DNA from: an uncultured Alphaproteobacteria bacterium | Lineage (GTDB): Bacteria > Pseudomonadota > Alphaproteobacteria > CAAHEQ01 > UBA3637 | Assembly (NCBI GenBank): GCA_934202735.1 | Contig: CAKPYH010000001.1 | Location: 62,001-126,000, forward strand | Direction of reading: 5' to 3' | Length of the DNA: 64,000 nucleotides | In this document: piece after piece, positions 1 through 8,352 of the stretch | How positions within the stretch are numbered: the stretch's first letter is position 1 | Layout of the letters: the number at the start of each line of letters is the position of its first letter | Position numbers and translations under genes: made by a program | Notes under the pieces: model-generated | What the model was told of the DNA's origin: nothing | Databases searched by the model: none | Seen by the model: the letters and a program-made list of their open reading frames with translations, nothing else

Positions 1-857
1 CGCCCCAAAGCCTTACCGTCCGGAGCCATAACATCGCCGGTTTTACTGATAGTCCCCAGCACTTTGTTATCCAGGCTCAACGGTATTTTTTCAGGCTCCA
101 CAATTCCCACCACTTCTTTAGTGTTCGGGTTGATCAACAAATCGCCTTCGGCCCGATATTCTTTGTCATCAATCACAACGCGCATATCATCGGACACAGT
201 CCCCAAGGTCCCCACAAACAAACCGGCCGACCGTGTTTTTTCGGCATCTTTGTCCTTACAAGGACTTTCACAAATCACACAATCTTTGGAATCCGTAGAT
301 TGCCCTGTCAGGGGGATATTTAACGTTTGTTCCTCAAACGCCACTTCGGTATTGGCGCGCCACCGAATAGCCAATGTATTTTGAATTTGCCGCAATGATG
401 TCGGATTCCACAGGACTTTCAAGGTACAGGTATCATTAGCCGCCACGATGGCATTTTGACGACAGGTCCCCTCCCAAGTAAAGCCGTTTTCCTGCGTGTT
501 ATCGGCCAACTCCAAGCCCAGCAGCATCACGGCATTATCCCGTGCCGTCAGTGTTATCACCGCTTCCGCTTTGGATCCCAACACCACACCCGTCATATTG
601 ACACGGTCCGGTTCGGCTTGCAAAGTGGCGGTTCCCGATCCGAATGACGGATATGTCGGATCTTGCGGGTTAGCCCCCCCTTCGGGCGTGTAATCGGTGT
701 TGATAGGATCTTCCACCACACCGCGCCAACGGTTTTGGCCCGACAGACTACAAAATCCGATCAACCCGAATAAGAGTAAGACAAGCCCTGCAATCCACAA
801 TTTCAGATTGCTTTTTTTCGTATCTTGTTCGGACATACTTACACTTCTGTCAGCCAT
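1..857 (-). CDS. VirB10/DotG-like type IV secretion protein (C-terminus beyond window)
   Basis: The first 285 residues are present; the C-terminal part, where a TrbI/VirB10 domain would lie, is outside the window. After a short cytoplasmic tail there is one membrane segment at about residues 20-38 (LWIAGLVLLLFGLIGF). An Ig-like stretch with two cysteines follows (about 70-165), then glycine-rich repeats of the kind seen in DotG/IcmE, for example VVIDDKEYRAEGDLLI and GTISKTGDVMAPDGKALG. VirB10/DotG proteins span the inner membrane and periplasm and join the outer-membrane ring. It lies last in a VirB8/DotI-VirB9/DotH-VirB10/DotG order, which supports the call. The start ATG at 857 precedes the basic tail and membrane segment. 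VirB10 versus DotG cannot be decided without the C-terminus. Confidence 0.65.
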   Translation of the reverse strand, partial: MADRSVSMSEQDTKKSNLKLWIAGLVLLLFGLIGFCSLSGQNRWRGVVEDPINTDYTPEGGANPQDPTYPSFGSGTATLQAEPDRVNMTGVVLGSKAEAVITLTARDNAVMLLGLELADNTQENGFTWEGTCRQNAIVAANDTCTLKVLWNPTSLRQIQNTLAIRWRANTEVAFEEQTLNIPLTGQSTDSKDCVICESPCKDKDAEKTRSAGLFVGTLGTVSDDMRVVIDDKEYRAEGDLLINPNTKEVVGIVEPEKIPLSLDNKVLGTISKTGDVMAPDGKALG

Positions 858-915
858 GGTTCAAAACCCCTTTTATCCGTTATAAAATCCTTATTCCATA
901 CCGTTTTATCGGCAC

Positions 916-2745
916 CTATTGTATCCGTACCACCGTGCAAGAAAAGCCGCGGCGACCCAATTTCCGGCACAAGGTATCACCGGTCCGCACACTCTTAACC
1001 GGCCCAATTCGCAGGCGGAACAACTCACGCACATCACCGTCCGCCGTGGCATCTACCGAGTAATACGGTTCATAGCCTTTCAGGACATCTTCGTTTTTGC
1101 TGTAAATTTGTTCCCATTCTTTTTCCAAAGCAGCAATATTGGCATTTGCCGCCAATTCCACCGCAATGGCTTCGGTCACATTCGGGGTTACCCGACGGTT
1201 GCGGACACCCTTGTTTTGGGTCCGAGTCGCCGACCTGACATCGGCCCGGTATTGATCACCCACCGCAACATAAGATCCGTTATCGGTAATAGTAATATCC
1301 TGCATCACATCGGCAATGCCGGCACCGGCCGCCGGTGAAGACAACACATCTTGCGGAATAGGCTTATTCATGGGGACCATTGTACCGCCGTTCATAACAC
1401 GATCAGACGCATCACCGGCCTCGTCATCGGCATACGGATTGGCCGCACGGCCGTACTCATCACGATAGGTATCACAGTACTCATCACCACCGGTGCAACG
1501 TCCGTTATCGGCGGCCGGGATCGGTTCCCCATCCATGGTCAGAGCCGTTTGTTTGCGTTGCAACATGGCATCTACGGACCAGGCACCATCACCTGCACCA
1601 TAATTATCCGGTTGTGCCGGAGCCGTCCATCGTTCGGGACGCGCACTGTCTCCGCTGTAATCGGTCCATTCCAAACCACTGGCCGGATCCCGGCGCAGTT
1701 TTAAGCAGATCAACTTTTTCCCGTTGCGCAGAACCATATCTCCGATTCCTTCCACCACAATCAAGCGGCTGTTCGGACCGCGGGTTCTGAATCCCACAGG
1801 CACTTCGGAATCTTCCACAATCAAGTTCACAATCGGCCGTTGCGTCATCGTCAAGGCCTTGGGACCCAGGTCAATGTAGGTAAAGATATTATCCCGCCAC
1901 ACATTATCGGGGGCAATATCCACATCACTGGGGTTCGGCAAATACATATCAATATCAAACCGGAAACTTTCGGGATCCACATCAATAGATTTCAACCAAT
2001 CTTTGGGCCCCGTTGTCGCTGTATTCAGGCCGATTTGCGGATTTTGTCGCCCGCCCGGGGTTAAGTTCCCCCCCTGACCCGACCATCCGGGGGCCGATGC
2101 AAACCCGTTAGCCGACACGGCGGCCATACTCACCGATGCACCGTTATAGCTGCCCAACGTACCTCCGGCACTGGCCGGCGTAAAGCGCGGACCGACCAAC
2201 ACATCTACCACGGACTGCGTAATTTTATCCGTATTGTACGTTTCACTGCGCAAATAGAACACATAGCGATTGCCGGATCGGCCGAACACAATCATATTGC
2301 AATCAACACCGATATAGGAAGGATCCGCATACAGAAGGAGAGAGTTAGGTGCGGCAATTTCCCCGCCGAATGATTCCGGCGATCCGATATGCACTTTTTC
2401 AATCAATTCCCAAGACGGCAAGTTGATCAGAGTCATCATCCCTTCCCGCAGACGAATCGGCAAAATCACGTCCGGAGACCAGTTATAGCGTGAATAGCCG
2501 GGCTTTAATTGCCCTTCGCCCATGTGTGATAAAGGATCGTTCCAGGCTTTTTGCTGCATGCCCAACGAATGAATATACCCCAGGTCCATTTGATCAAACT
2601 CACCTGTAGTTTGGGCAATCGCATCCTGCAACTGCGCCGCTTCGGTATTGGTCGGCAACATTTGTTGCGCCCCTGCCTGTACGGCAAAAGCGGCCACGGC
2701 TGCAACAAGCAACCATTTCATTTTATTTGTTTTTTTCATTATCAT
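916..2745 (-). CDS. VirB9/DotH-like secretion protein with C-terminal SPOR-like motif
   Basis: 609 residues with a signal peptide ending near AVQAGA. A VirB9-type N-terminal domain is visible at about 85-185 (LREGMMTLINLPSW, then NRYVFYLRSE). A VirB9-like C-terminal domain lies at about 265-350 (NIFTYIDLGPKALTMTQRP, then GDMVLRNGKKLICLKLRRD). The protein is about twice the length of VirB9 or DotH, with a Gly/Asn-rich linker and an extra tail. The last 35 residues (ELFRLRIGPVKSVRTGDTLC, then GRRGFSCTVVRIQ) resemble a SPOR domain, a peptidoglycan-binding fold. VirB9/DotH forms the outer ring of the translocation pore. The ATG at 2745 has AAGGAG eight bases upstream. Family assignment is fairly sure; the SPOR call is inferred from pattern. 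Confidence 0.65.
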   Translation of the reverse strand: MIMKKTNKMKWLLVAAVAAFAVQAGAQQMLPTNTEAAQLQDAIAQTTGEFDQMDLGYIHSLGMQQKAWNDPLSHMGEGQLKPGYSRYNWSPDVILPIRLREGMMTLINLPSWELIEKVHIGSPESFGGEIAAPNSLLLYADPSYIGVDCNMIVFGRSGNRYVFYLRSETYNTDKITQSVVDVLVGPRFTPASAGGTLGSYNGASVSMAAVSANGFASAPGWSGQGGNLTPGGRQNPQIGLNTATTGPKDWLKSIDVDPESFRFDIDMYLPNPSDVDIAPDNVWRDNIFTYIDLGPKALTMTQRPIVNLIVEDSEVPVGFRTRGPNSRLIVVEGIGDMVLRNGKKLICLKLRRDPASGLEWTDYSGDSARPERWTAPAQPDNYGAGDGAWSVDAMLQRKQTALTMDGEPIPAADNGRCTGGDEYCDTYRDEYGRAANPYADDEAGDASDRVMNGGTMVPMNKPIPQDVLSSPAAGAGIADVMQDITITDNGSYVAVGDQYRADVRSATRTQNKGVRNRRVTPNVTEAIAVELAANANIAALEKEWEQIYSKNEDVLKGYEPYYSVDATADGDVRELFRLRIGPVKSVRTGDTLCRKLGRRGFSCTVVRIQ

Positions 2746-2840
2746 ACTGGATTCTCCTTCATCATTGACAATGCTATCTGTATTACTATCCTAAACAAAA
2801 ACACGAATAAAGTCTACAAAAAAATGAATTTTTCATACAT

Positions 2841-3524
2841 TTATCTCGCCGGCACCTGCCCGTATGTATTTACCACAAAGCCCAACGGATTCTTCAGTCG
2901 GTCTTTCCATATCAACCCACTGCGGAAATTACCGAATGAAATACCCATTGTAATTTTATAGGCCGACACTTGCGGTTCGGTACTATTTTGGCTCATATCA
3001 CTGACTTCCACATCGGCTTCCCACACAATTTGATTATCGGGCCGCGGAATGCGCCGCACGTTCAAGATTCGCACATCACGCGTCAACCCTTCTGCATGCG
3101 CTCGCCCCAACAAAGGACGCGCCGATTTATTTTGAAATTCATTAAAGACAGAAGCGGAACTCATCCACTGTACCGTACCGTCATCACGCCAACGCCGTTC
3201 TACTTCGGACACATCGGTTCCGATTCCCAACCGGGCCAACAGGTATTGCCGTACGAAACTTTCCTGCAAGACTTCGGACCGCAGCTGGGCCAGCGGAGGC
3301 CGAACAATCGTGATAACCTGCTGATCTTTATCCTGAGTCGTAATGTAAAACGGTTGAACACGTACCGTAGGCAACAGCGATGACAACGCCCCATACAGCA
3401 TCAGGTTCACAATTACCGTAACGACGCAAATCAAGCCGAACGTCCGCGCCATCCACAGATAACTGCGTTCTTTCAGGGCTTCTTGCGATACATCGTTGGC
3501 ATTACGATTAGAATAACCGGCCAT
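2841..3524 (-). CDS. VirB8/DotI(IcmL)-like inner-membrane secretion protein
   Basis: 227 residues: a short cytoplasmic N-terminus, one membrane segment at about 30-52 (FGLICVVTVIVNLMLYGALS) and a periplasmic domain. It ends in NPLGFVVNTYGQVPAR, which contains the NPxG motif of VirB8 and DotI. These proteins form an inner-membrane scaffold that contacts VirB9 and VirB10. The gene precedes the VirB9/DotH-like gene and follows a small lipoprotein, matching either virB7-8-9-10 or icmN/M-L-K-E order. A second, shorter homologue lies at 3824-4447. Two such paralogues side by side are typical of Dot/Icm (IcmL plus IcmM), so DotI is slightly favoured. Confidence 0.68.
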   Translation of the reverse strand: MAGYSNRNANDVSQEALKERSYLWMARTFGLICVVTVIVNLMLYGALSSLLPTVRVQPFYITTQDKDQQVITIVRPPLAQLRSEVLQESFVRQYLLARLGIGTDVSEVERRWRDDGTVQWMSSASVFNEFQNKSARPLLGRAHAEGLTRDVRILNVRRIPRPDNQIVWEADVEVSDMSQNSTEPQVSAYKITMGISFGNFRSGLIWKDRLKNPLGFVVNTYGQVPAR

Positions 3525-3540
3525 CAGACGTTCCTACACC

Positions 3541-3717
3541 TTACGAAAACCAAGCCGGCAAAGCGGGGGCTTTTTCCAACTGCAAACACGCGCACGGAGA
3601 TTTCTTTAACTCGGACCAATCCGGACCGATACCCACCGGTTCTTTTTCATAAACTGACCCGCAGGCCGCCAAAATCAAGGCTCCTACAGCAACTAATGCA
3701 ACTAAATATCTTGTCAT
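3541..3717 (-). CDS. Small lipoprotein of the secretion operon (VirB7- or IcmN-like position)
   Basis: A 58-residue protein beginning MTRYLVALVAVGALILAACG. The lipobox LAAC puts the lipidated cysteine at residue 19, leaving a mature chain of about 40 residues with a CAC pair. It starts at the ATG at 3717 after a GAGAGGAA site and ends 16 bases before the VirB8/DotI-like gene. VirB7 is a lipoprotein of about 55 residues just before VirB8, and Dot/Icm systems also carry small lipoproteins beside IcmM and IcmL. Position and length support a pore-stabilising lipoprotein, but no sequence motif beyond the lipobox proves it. Confidence 0.6.
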   Translation of the reverse strand: MTRYLVALVAVGALILAACGSVYEKEPVGIGPDWSELKKSPCACLQLEKAPALPAWFS

Positions 3718-3757
3718 TTGTGGTTATTTCCTCTCAAAAAAATACAACACCGGATTT

Positions 3758-3786
3758 AATCTAGCACAGAAAAAAGAAATATCCAA
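3758..3786 (-). promoter_or_regulatory. Possible internal promoter before the lipoprotein gene
   Basis: On the minus strand, TTGGAT (3781-3786) and TAGATT (3758-3763) are spaced 17 bases in an AT-rich gap of about 100 bases, the largest gap in this operon apart from the one before the VirB9/DotH gene. It could give separate transcription of the lipoprotein and pore genes. The hexamers are imperfect. Confidence 0.35.
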
Positions 3787-3823
3787 CAAAAATTTTTACT
3801 TTTTGATTATTTTTTTCAAAAAA

Positions 3824-4447
3824 TTATTGTCTTAAAGCGGTTTCGTTATAAGAAGTGACCCGAAAACCGTAAGGATTGACAAAAAAGCGATTCCAACTTC
3901 CGCGCATTGTCCGCGCAAAACGCAGTGTGGCCCGCCGCCGACCGGCGAAGCGACTTTGCCCGCCGGAAAATTGCCACAAATCAAAGTCCACCGTGAACAC
4001 AAATCCGTTCCGATAGATTTTGACAATATCCACGCCGGTGGTTGCTTTGTTTTCTTGTATTTTTTCTAAAAAAGCCCCTTTTTGCGCCAAAAATGCACGG
4101 AACACCGGCCCCGTTGACATCAAAGCCACCGGCCCGCGTCCGCCCCACCGATACGCCATTTCATACCCGTCGGGGATATATTCATTACGGGCTTCCACGT
4201 ATGCCCGCGCAAACATTTCATCAATCACATCATGATCGGTTAGTTGCTCTTGCGGAGCCCACAGCGTTGTGGTTTCAATTTCCTGATTGAACCCCATGGC
4301 ATCCGGGGTAAAAAATTGTGCCAATACTTTGACTTGCGGCGTATAGTTCATCAGGGTTATCACCAAAAGCACCATGACCAACAAGGAGGCCACCAACAAG
4401 GACAACCACACCCTGATCGACATCGTCCCAAAGTCAAATTTTTTCAT
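3824..4447 (-). CDS. Second VirB8/DotI-like protein (IcmM/DotJ-like paralogue)
   Basis: 207 residues from the ATG at 4447 (MKKFDFGTMSIRVWL). One membrane segment lies at about 12-35, followed by a periplasmic domain ending NPYGFRVTSYNETALRQ, the same NPxG-type ending as the 227-residue neighbour. The two appear to be diverged paralogues. In Dot/Icm systems DotJ/IcmM is a shorter DotI homologue and the two form a mixed inner-membrane complex; that role is inferred here. An ATG 21 bases upstream would overlap the preceding gene by 14 bases. The chosen start directly precedes the basic segment and membrane helix. The gene is separated from the DotI-like gene by the small lipoprotein. Confidence 0.6.
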   Translation of the reverse strand: MKKFDFGTMSIRVWLSLLVASLLVMVLLVITLMNYTPQVKVLAQFFTPDAMGFNQEIETTTLWAPQEQLTDHDVIDEMFARAYVEARNEYIPDGYEMAYRWGGRGPVALMSTGPVFRAFLAQKGAFLEKIQENKATTGVDIVKIYRNGFVFTVDFDLWQFSGGQSRFAGRRRATLRFARTMRGSWNRFFVNPYGFRVTSYNETALRQ

Positions 4448-4454
4448 CGGAGCC

Positions 4455-6053
4455 CTAGACTCCCCCATTCAAGCAATCGTCATCAATTGCAACACTTTCG
4501 GCGGCGACCACACTGTCTTTCCAAGCATCTAATTCATCCGAAAACGCTTCACGGGCATGGGCATCTTTAATCAGGACAGACGCATAAGCGGCATTGGCTT
4601 CATTCAAGAACGCCCAACCGTCCGCATCTGCTTTCAAAGCCTCTAACAAATCTTTATCCTGTTGGTAAACGGACACCGGCATCTGACTTTGCAACGCTTC
4701 AAATGCCGCCGGATTGATTTTCTTTAATTCGGTAAAATCTTCAATTTCATCCAGTTTGTAATCTTGCACAACACGATCCGTTTTCATGGATTTGGGATAA
4801 TTCTGAAAGTCTTGTTCGGCCTGAGCCAACAGAGCCTCTTTTTTAACTTTCAGCCGTTGCAAAACAGAAGCCTGTACATCGGGATCCAACAGGTTTTCAT
4901 TATCCCCCAGCGTGATATATGTGGCTAATTCGGCCCGTATACCGTCAATCGTTTCGGAAACGCCTTCGTCCACCATTTTTTTCATACGGGTTGCCCCATC
5001 CAAGGATTGCTGAATACCGGCCGCAACCACCAACCGATTTGTTTGATCTTCCGCCAAGGCTTTCTCGGTTAAATGATGTTCCGCGTCAAAATCGGCGGCC
5101 ATTTCCCCATCGGGATTGACATCTTTATACCCGTCGTCAGCATACCTTTGCCACGGTTCAGGCAATGCCGGATAGACACGCCCCCCCACGGTATCATCCC
5201 GGAAATAAGCCAACAATTCTTTTTTCGGAGGCAGCGGATGCGGTGCCGCGGGCGGTTCTTTTAACGCATCGGGCAGTTGCCGGGCTCGTGCCGGATTTTG
5301 TTGCGAGACACGTTTCAGGTAAGCCTGATGTGCCTGCATAACATCGGCCCGGCGGGCATAGTCCGATCGGACGACTTCATCAATTTCGGGCCGTCCGTTC
5401 GCCGGAGCCCCTAAATAGGCATTCAACTTGGTATAATACGCATCCCAATCTTGATTAAATTGATATTGTTGATCACGCCATAACGGGAATGACGGAGCCT
5501 GTTTATCTTTGCGTTCTCCCCATTTATCCTGATTGGCATATACATCGGTCAAGATTTCCTGCCCCAACCGCCATTGTGCCATCATTTCCGCCAACATTTC
5601 TTCGTTCATTTCACCATTAGCCCGGGCTTCGTTATAAGCCTCCAATTCTTCCGGTGTCATATTTTCGGCGGCATTGACATAGACCGTCAATTCTCGTTCC
5701 CGGTCCCGATAAGCGTCTTTCATTTTTTGCCACACTTCTTCGGGATTTTTGAATTGATCGGCCAACTTGCGCGCGCTACACTTGTCCATAGCCGCCATTT
5801 GCCGTTCATGCAGGTTTTGAATGCGTGTCGCGGATTCCACTTCCGTCCGGTCTGTTTTCAAACGGCGCACTTCCACCATCATATTATGCACGTCCATAGC
5901 GGTTTCCAGGGCTTCCCGCGACAGTTGCGGAAGTTCAAATACGGATTGCGTATTCACCGGTTCCACCGTACCGAACGACATCTTGCGGGCGGCCTGCGCC
6001 GTCAAAGCCAATCCCAACACACCCAGGGCCACACCCCATGCTAATTTTTTCAT
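4455..6053 (-). CDS. Large exported helical protein of unknown function
   Basis: 532 residues. A signal peptide (MKKLAWGVALGVLGLALTAQAA) is followed by an almost entirely charged, helical chain with coiled-coil-like stretches at about 40-130 and 330-420 and a proline-rich break near 265-290. I recognise no family. Start ATG 6053 has a GAGG site; a GTG six bases further upstream is less likely. It sits between six smaller exported helical proteins and the VirB8/DotI-like pair, so a periplasmic or surface role in the same machine is inferred. Only two cysteines are visible (DKCSARK and the C-terminal DDDCLNGG). Confidence 0.6.
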   Translation of the reverse strand: MKKLAWGVALGVLGLALTAQAARKMSFGTVEPVNTQSVFELPQLSREALETAMDVHNMMVEVRRLKTDRTEVESATRIQNLHERQMAAMDKCSARKLADQFKNPEEVWQKMKDAYRDRERELTVYVNAAENMTPEELEAYNEARANGEMNEEMLAEMMAQWRLGQEILTDVYANQDKWGERKDKQAPSFPLWRDQQYQFNQDWDAYYTKLNAYLGAPANGRPEIDEVVRSDYARRADVMQAHQAYLKRVSQQNPARARQLPDALKEPPAAPHPLPPKKELLAYFRDDTVGGRVYPALPEPWQRYADDGYKDVNPDGEMAADFDAEHHLTEKALAEDQTNRLVVAAGIQQSLDGATRMKKMVDEGVSETIDGIRAELATYITLGDNENLLDPDVQASVLQRLKVKKEALLAQAEQDFQNYPKSMKTDRVVQDYKLDEIEDFTELKKINPAAFEALQSQMPVSVYQQDKDLLEALKADADGWAFLNEANAAYASVLIKDAHAREAFSDELDAWKDSVVAAESVAIDDDCLNGGV

Positions 6054-6119
6054 AAACACCTCACTTTATAATACCCCGAATATGATAGGCCGCCACGGCC
6101 GCCCATTCAACCCCGTATG

Positions 6120-6977
6120 CTACTTTTTACCGGTTTTCATTTCCTTTTTATCCTGTTCGGTCAAGCGATCCGAAAGCGGTTCCAACCCCTGCGCATACTT
6201 ACCGGCGCGAGCCTGCAACCGCAATCCTACAATTTGCTGTTCCACACTCAACAACTGATCATACACCAACGCAGACATCGCATACTGGCGCAACGCGTGG
6301 TTATAGTCGCTCTTGGCTGACACGGTCCCTTTTTTGTTATCCAGGTTTTTGGCCGCTTCGGACATGTCATAGTTTTCACCCGAATTTTTGGCAATATCTT
6401 TCAAACTTTCGTCCAAGTTTTTGCGGGCCACCAAAGCTTCCGCCATCATCCGGATCGCTTGTTCCTGTTCAGTTTTCTTCCGCGCCGCGTCATAAGCCGT
6501 TTTAGTTTCTAACGTTCCGGCGGAAGAGGTCCAGTGATCCTGCTGCTTCACGGATAATTCCTCAACGGATTTTTGACCGTCTTCTTTGATTTTATCACTA
6601 TCGGGTACAATCCCTTTTTCTATACTTTTCGTAATGTAATCTGCCGGCATATACACATTACTTTGTTCCGTGTCCACCTCTGTATCTTCTGAGTTTTGCG
6701 CGGTTCCGTCCCAGTTCTTTTCGGTAGAAATCCGGTTTTTGATTTTCTTTTTTAATTCTTTTTCCCGTTCACTGCGCAGGCGTAAAAATTCCTGTTCCAT
6801 GGCCACAACGGCATGTGCCGGAACGGTTGTTACGTCCAACACGGGTAATGCGGCGGATTTAGCCGCCATTTTGGCTATCTGATGACCGGCTTTCACGGGA
6901 TTCACATCACCCGCCACCGCCACACCGGCCGACAATAAAATACCCATCAGGCAAATGTATTTCAGGTTCTTCATCAT
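6120..6977 (-). CDS. Exported helical protein, putative VirB5-like paralogue
   Basis: 285 residues, starting in a TAATG overlap with the stop of the upstream gene, so translation is probably coupled. Signal peptide to about AGVAVAG. The mature chain is helical and Lys/Glu-rich, with a C-terminal half (QAIRMMAEALVARKNLDESL, later YDQLLSVEQQIVGLRLQARA) that resembles the C-terminal halves of its neighbours. VirB5-type proteins are exported three-helix pilus-tip or channel-associated proteins. The match here is by fold style and position, not by a diagnostic motif. The function is unproven. Confidence 0.55.
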   Translation of the reverse strand: MMKNLKYICLMGILLSAGVAVAGDVNPVKAGHQIAKMAAKSAALPVLDVTTVPAHAVVAMEQEFLRLRSEREKELKKKIKNRISTEKNWDGTAQNSEDTEVDTEQSNVYMPADYITKSIEKGIVPDSDKIKEDGQKSVEELSVKQQDHWTSSAGTLETKTAYDAARKKTEQEQAIRMMAEALVARKNLDESLKDIAKNSGENYDMSEAAKNLDNKKGTVSAKSDYNHALRQYAMSALVYDQLLSVEQQIVGLRLQARAGKYAQGLEPLSDRLTEQDKKEMKTGKK

Positions 6978-7714
6978 TATTTGGTCCCCCCTTCTTCTTC
7001 GCACGGTAATTCAACCGGCAGGTTCGTCATCATTTCCGCGGCTTCCAATTCCAACAATTTTGTTTGGAACAGCAGGTCCGTGGCCTTTTGTTGCGTCATC
7101 AACCGCTTGGTATGCGTCATCAGGTAGATTTGCTGAATCTGCCCGCCGGCCTGATTAGGCACTTCGCTTAAATGCTTCAAATCTTGGGCTGTTTTTTCGC
7201 GGATACCTTCGGACAAAGACAGCACTTCTTTGGACACTTCTTCCAAGTATTTGTGCCGGTTCAAGATCGCTTGTTCGCGTTCTTGTTGTGTCGCGGGTTT
7301 TTCTCCTTTACATATCCCCCGGACAAAGAATTTTTCGCGAATCATTTTTTCGGCGGCTTTCGTATCCGTAGCCTTTTCCACCGGCAGATATTTTGTTGAT
7401 TCACTCGTGGATTGGTTCACCGCTTGCGTGGCATAGTTATAGCATTCCGAAGCCGGCAAGTCTCCGTTTTCGGATTTGTCTTCACCTTTTTCACGCATTT
7501 TCTTTTTCTGTTCCCAGATTTTCAATTCTTCTTCTTTGGCATGCACTTTTTGGTATTCAATCAGCAATGACATCAACCGTTGTATCCCTTGTCCGGCCAA
7601 TTGAGCCGTCCGCGGAGCATCGTACACAAGAAACGCCTGCGCCGGAATAACACTCAACCCCAAGTACAAACCGACCGTGGCCCCCATAATCATTTTTTTA
7701 ACATTCGTCATCAT
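6977..7714 (-). CDS. Exported helical protein, putative VirB5-like paralogue
   Basis: 245 residues with a signal peptide ending SVIPAQA, then LVYDAPRTAQLAGQGIQRLM and long helices. A central segment holds two of its three cysteines (SECYNY and RGICKGE); the third is in the C-terminal ELPCEEE. The helix QIQQIYLMTHTKRLMTQQKA is followed by LLFQTKLLELEAAEMM. The N-terminal pattern of a short exposed strand followed by a long helix is VirB5/TrbJ-like. The gene is 14 bases after its upstream neighbour and overlaps the next, as in a tight operon. I cannot name a family with certainty. Confidence 0.55.
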   Translation of the reverse strand: MMTNVKKMIMGATVGLYLGLSVIPAQAFLVYDAPRTAQLAGQGIQRLMSLLIEYQKVHAKEEELKIWEQKKKMREKGEDKSENGDLPASECYNYATQAVNQSTSESTKYLPVEKATDTKAAEKMIREKFFVRGICKGEKPATQQEREQAILNRHKYLEEVSKEVLSLSEGIREKTAQDLKHLSEVPNQAGGQIQQIYLMTHTKRLMTQQKATDLLFQTKLLELEAAEMMTNLPVELPCEEEGGTK

Positions 7715-7728
7715 AAACCCCCTTTACC

Positions 7729-8337
7729 TTAATAAGCATACCCGTCGCCGCCATAGACATCCCAGAATCTGTCGCCTTCGGCTTCGGTGGTTGAGGCTTG
7801 CGCCTTGATAGAGTTGACATCTACCGGTTTTTGGACGGTCATCACATCACCGGATTGAATGGTATCAATGGCATTCAATTCCACCATTTTGGCCCGCAGA
7901 GCCGTAATTTCATTTGTCTTTTGCATGGTTTGTGCCGATAAAATCGCCATCATGCGCAAAAAGTCCACAATGTTATTTTGCTTGCGTAATTCTTCTTGCA
8001 AATTTTTGCTGTCTTCACTGGCGGCGGTCCCCAACGCCACGGCCCGCTTACCCAACGCAATAGACCGTGCCACGGCACTGGCTTTAATTTTGTTTTGATT
8101 TTCACGGGTTGAGTTCAGGTTATCCTTATACGTTGCCTCACCCGTACCGCCAATCACCGAATCTTTTTTGGCTAACATCAGGTCCACGATATCCGCTTGA
8201 ATGGCAGCCGTATGTTTATCCGGACCGGTGGCCAGTGCCCCCAGGCTCACCTTTTCCGCCGGATCTTTTTCCGTGGCATAGGCGGGGGTTATGGCCAACC
8301 CCAAGGCCAAGAAACACATATATATACTTTTATTCAT
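7729..8337 (-). CDS. Exported helical protein, putative VirB5-like paralogue
   Basis: 202 residues, the smallest of the group. Signal peptide to AITPAYA, then a charged helical chain. The segment ARSIALGKRAVALGTAASED parallels AKSAVALGAASSSTATSMA in the gene at 10218-10940, which is the best evidence of shared ancestry in this cluster. It is followed by LRKQNNIVDFLRMMAILSAQ and LRAKMVELNAIDTIQ. It has no cysteine in the mature part. Start ATG 8337 follows GGGGAGGG. Role in the secretion-like machine is inferred from context. Confidence 0.55.
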   Translation of the reverse strand: MNKSIYMCFLALGLAITPAYATEKDPAEKVSLGALATGPDKHTAAIQADIVDLMLAKKDSVIGGTGEATYKDNLNSTRENQNKIKASAVARSIALGKRAVALGTAASEDSKNLQEELRKQNNIVDFLRMMAILSAQTMQKTNEITALRAKMVELNAIDTIQSGDVMTVQKPVDVNSIKAQASTTEAEGDRFWDVYGGDGYAY

Positions 8338-8352
8338 GGTTTTTACCCTCCC

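Noticed and set aside
919..2064. Long plus-strand frames opposite the VirB9/DotH-like gene
   Set aside because: They mirror a gene with clear motifs, signal peptide and ribosome binding site on the other strand.
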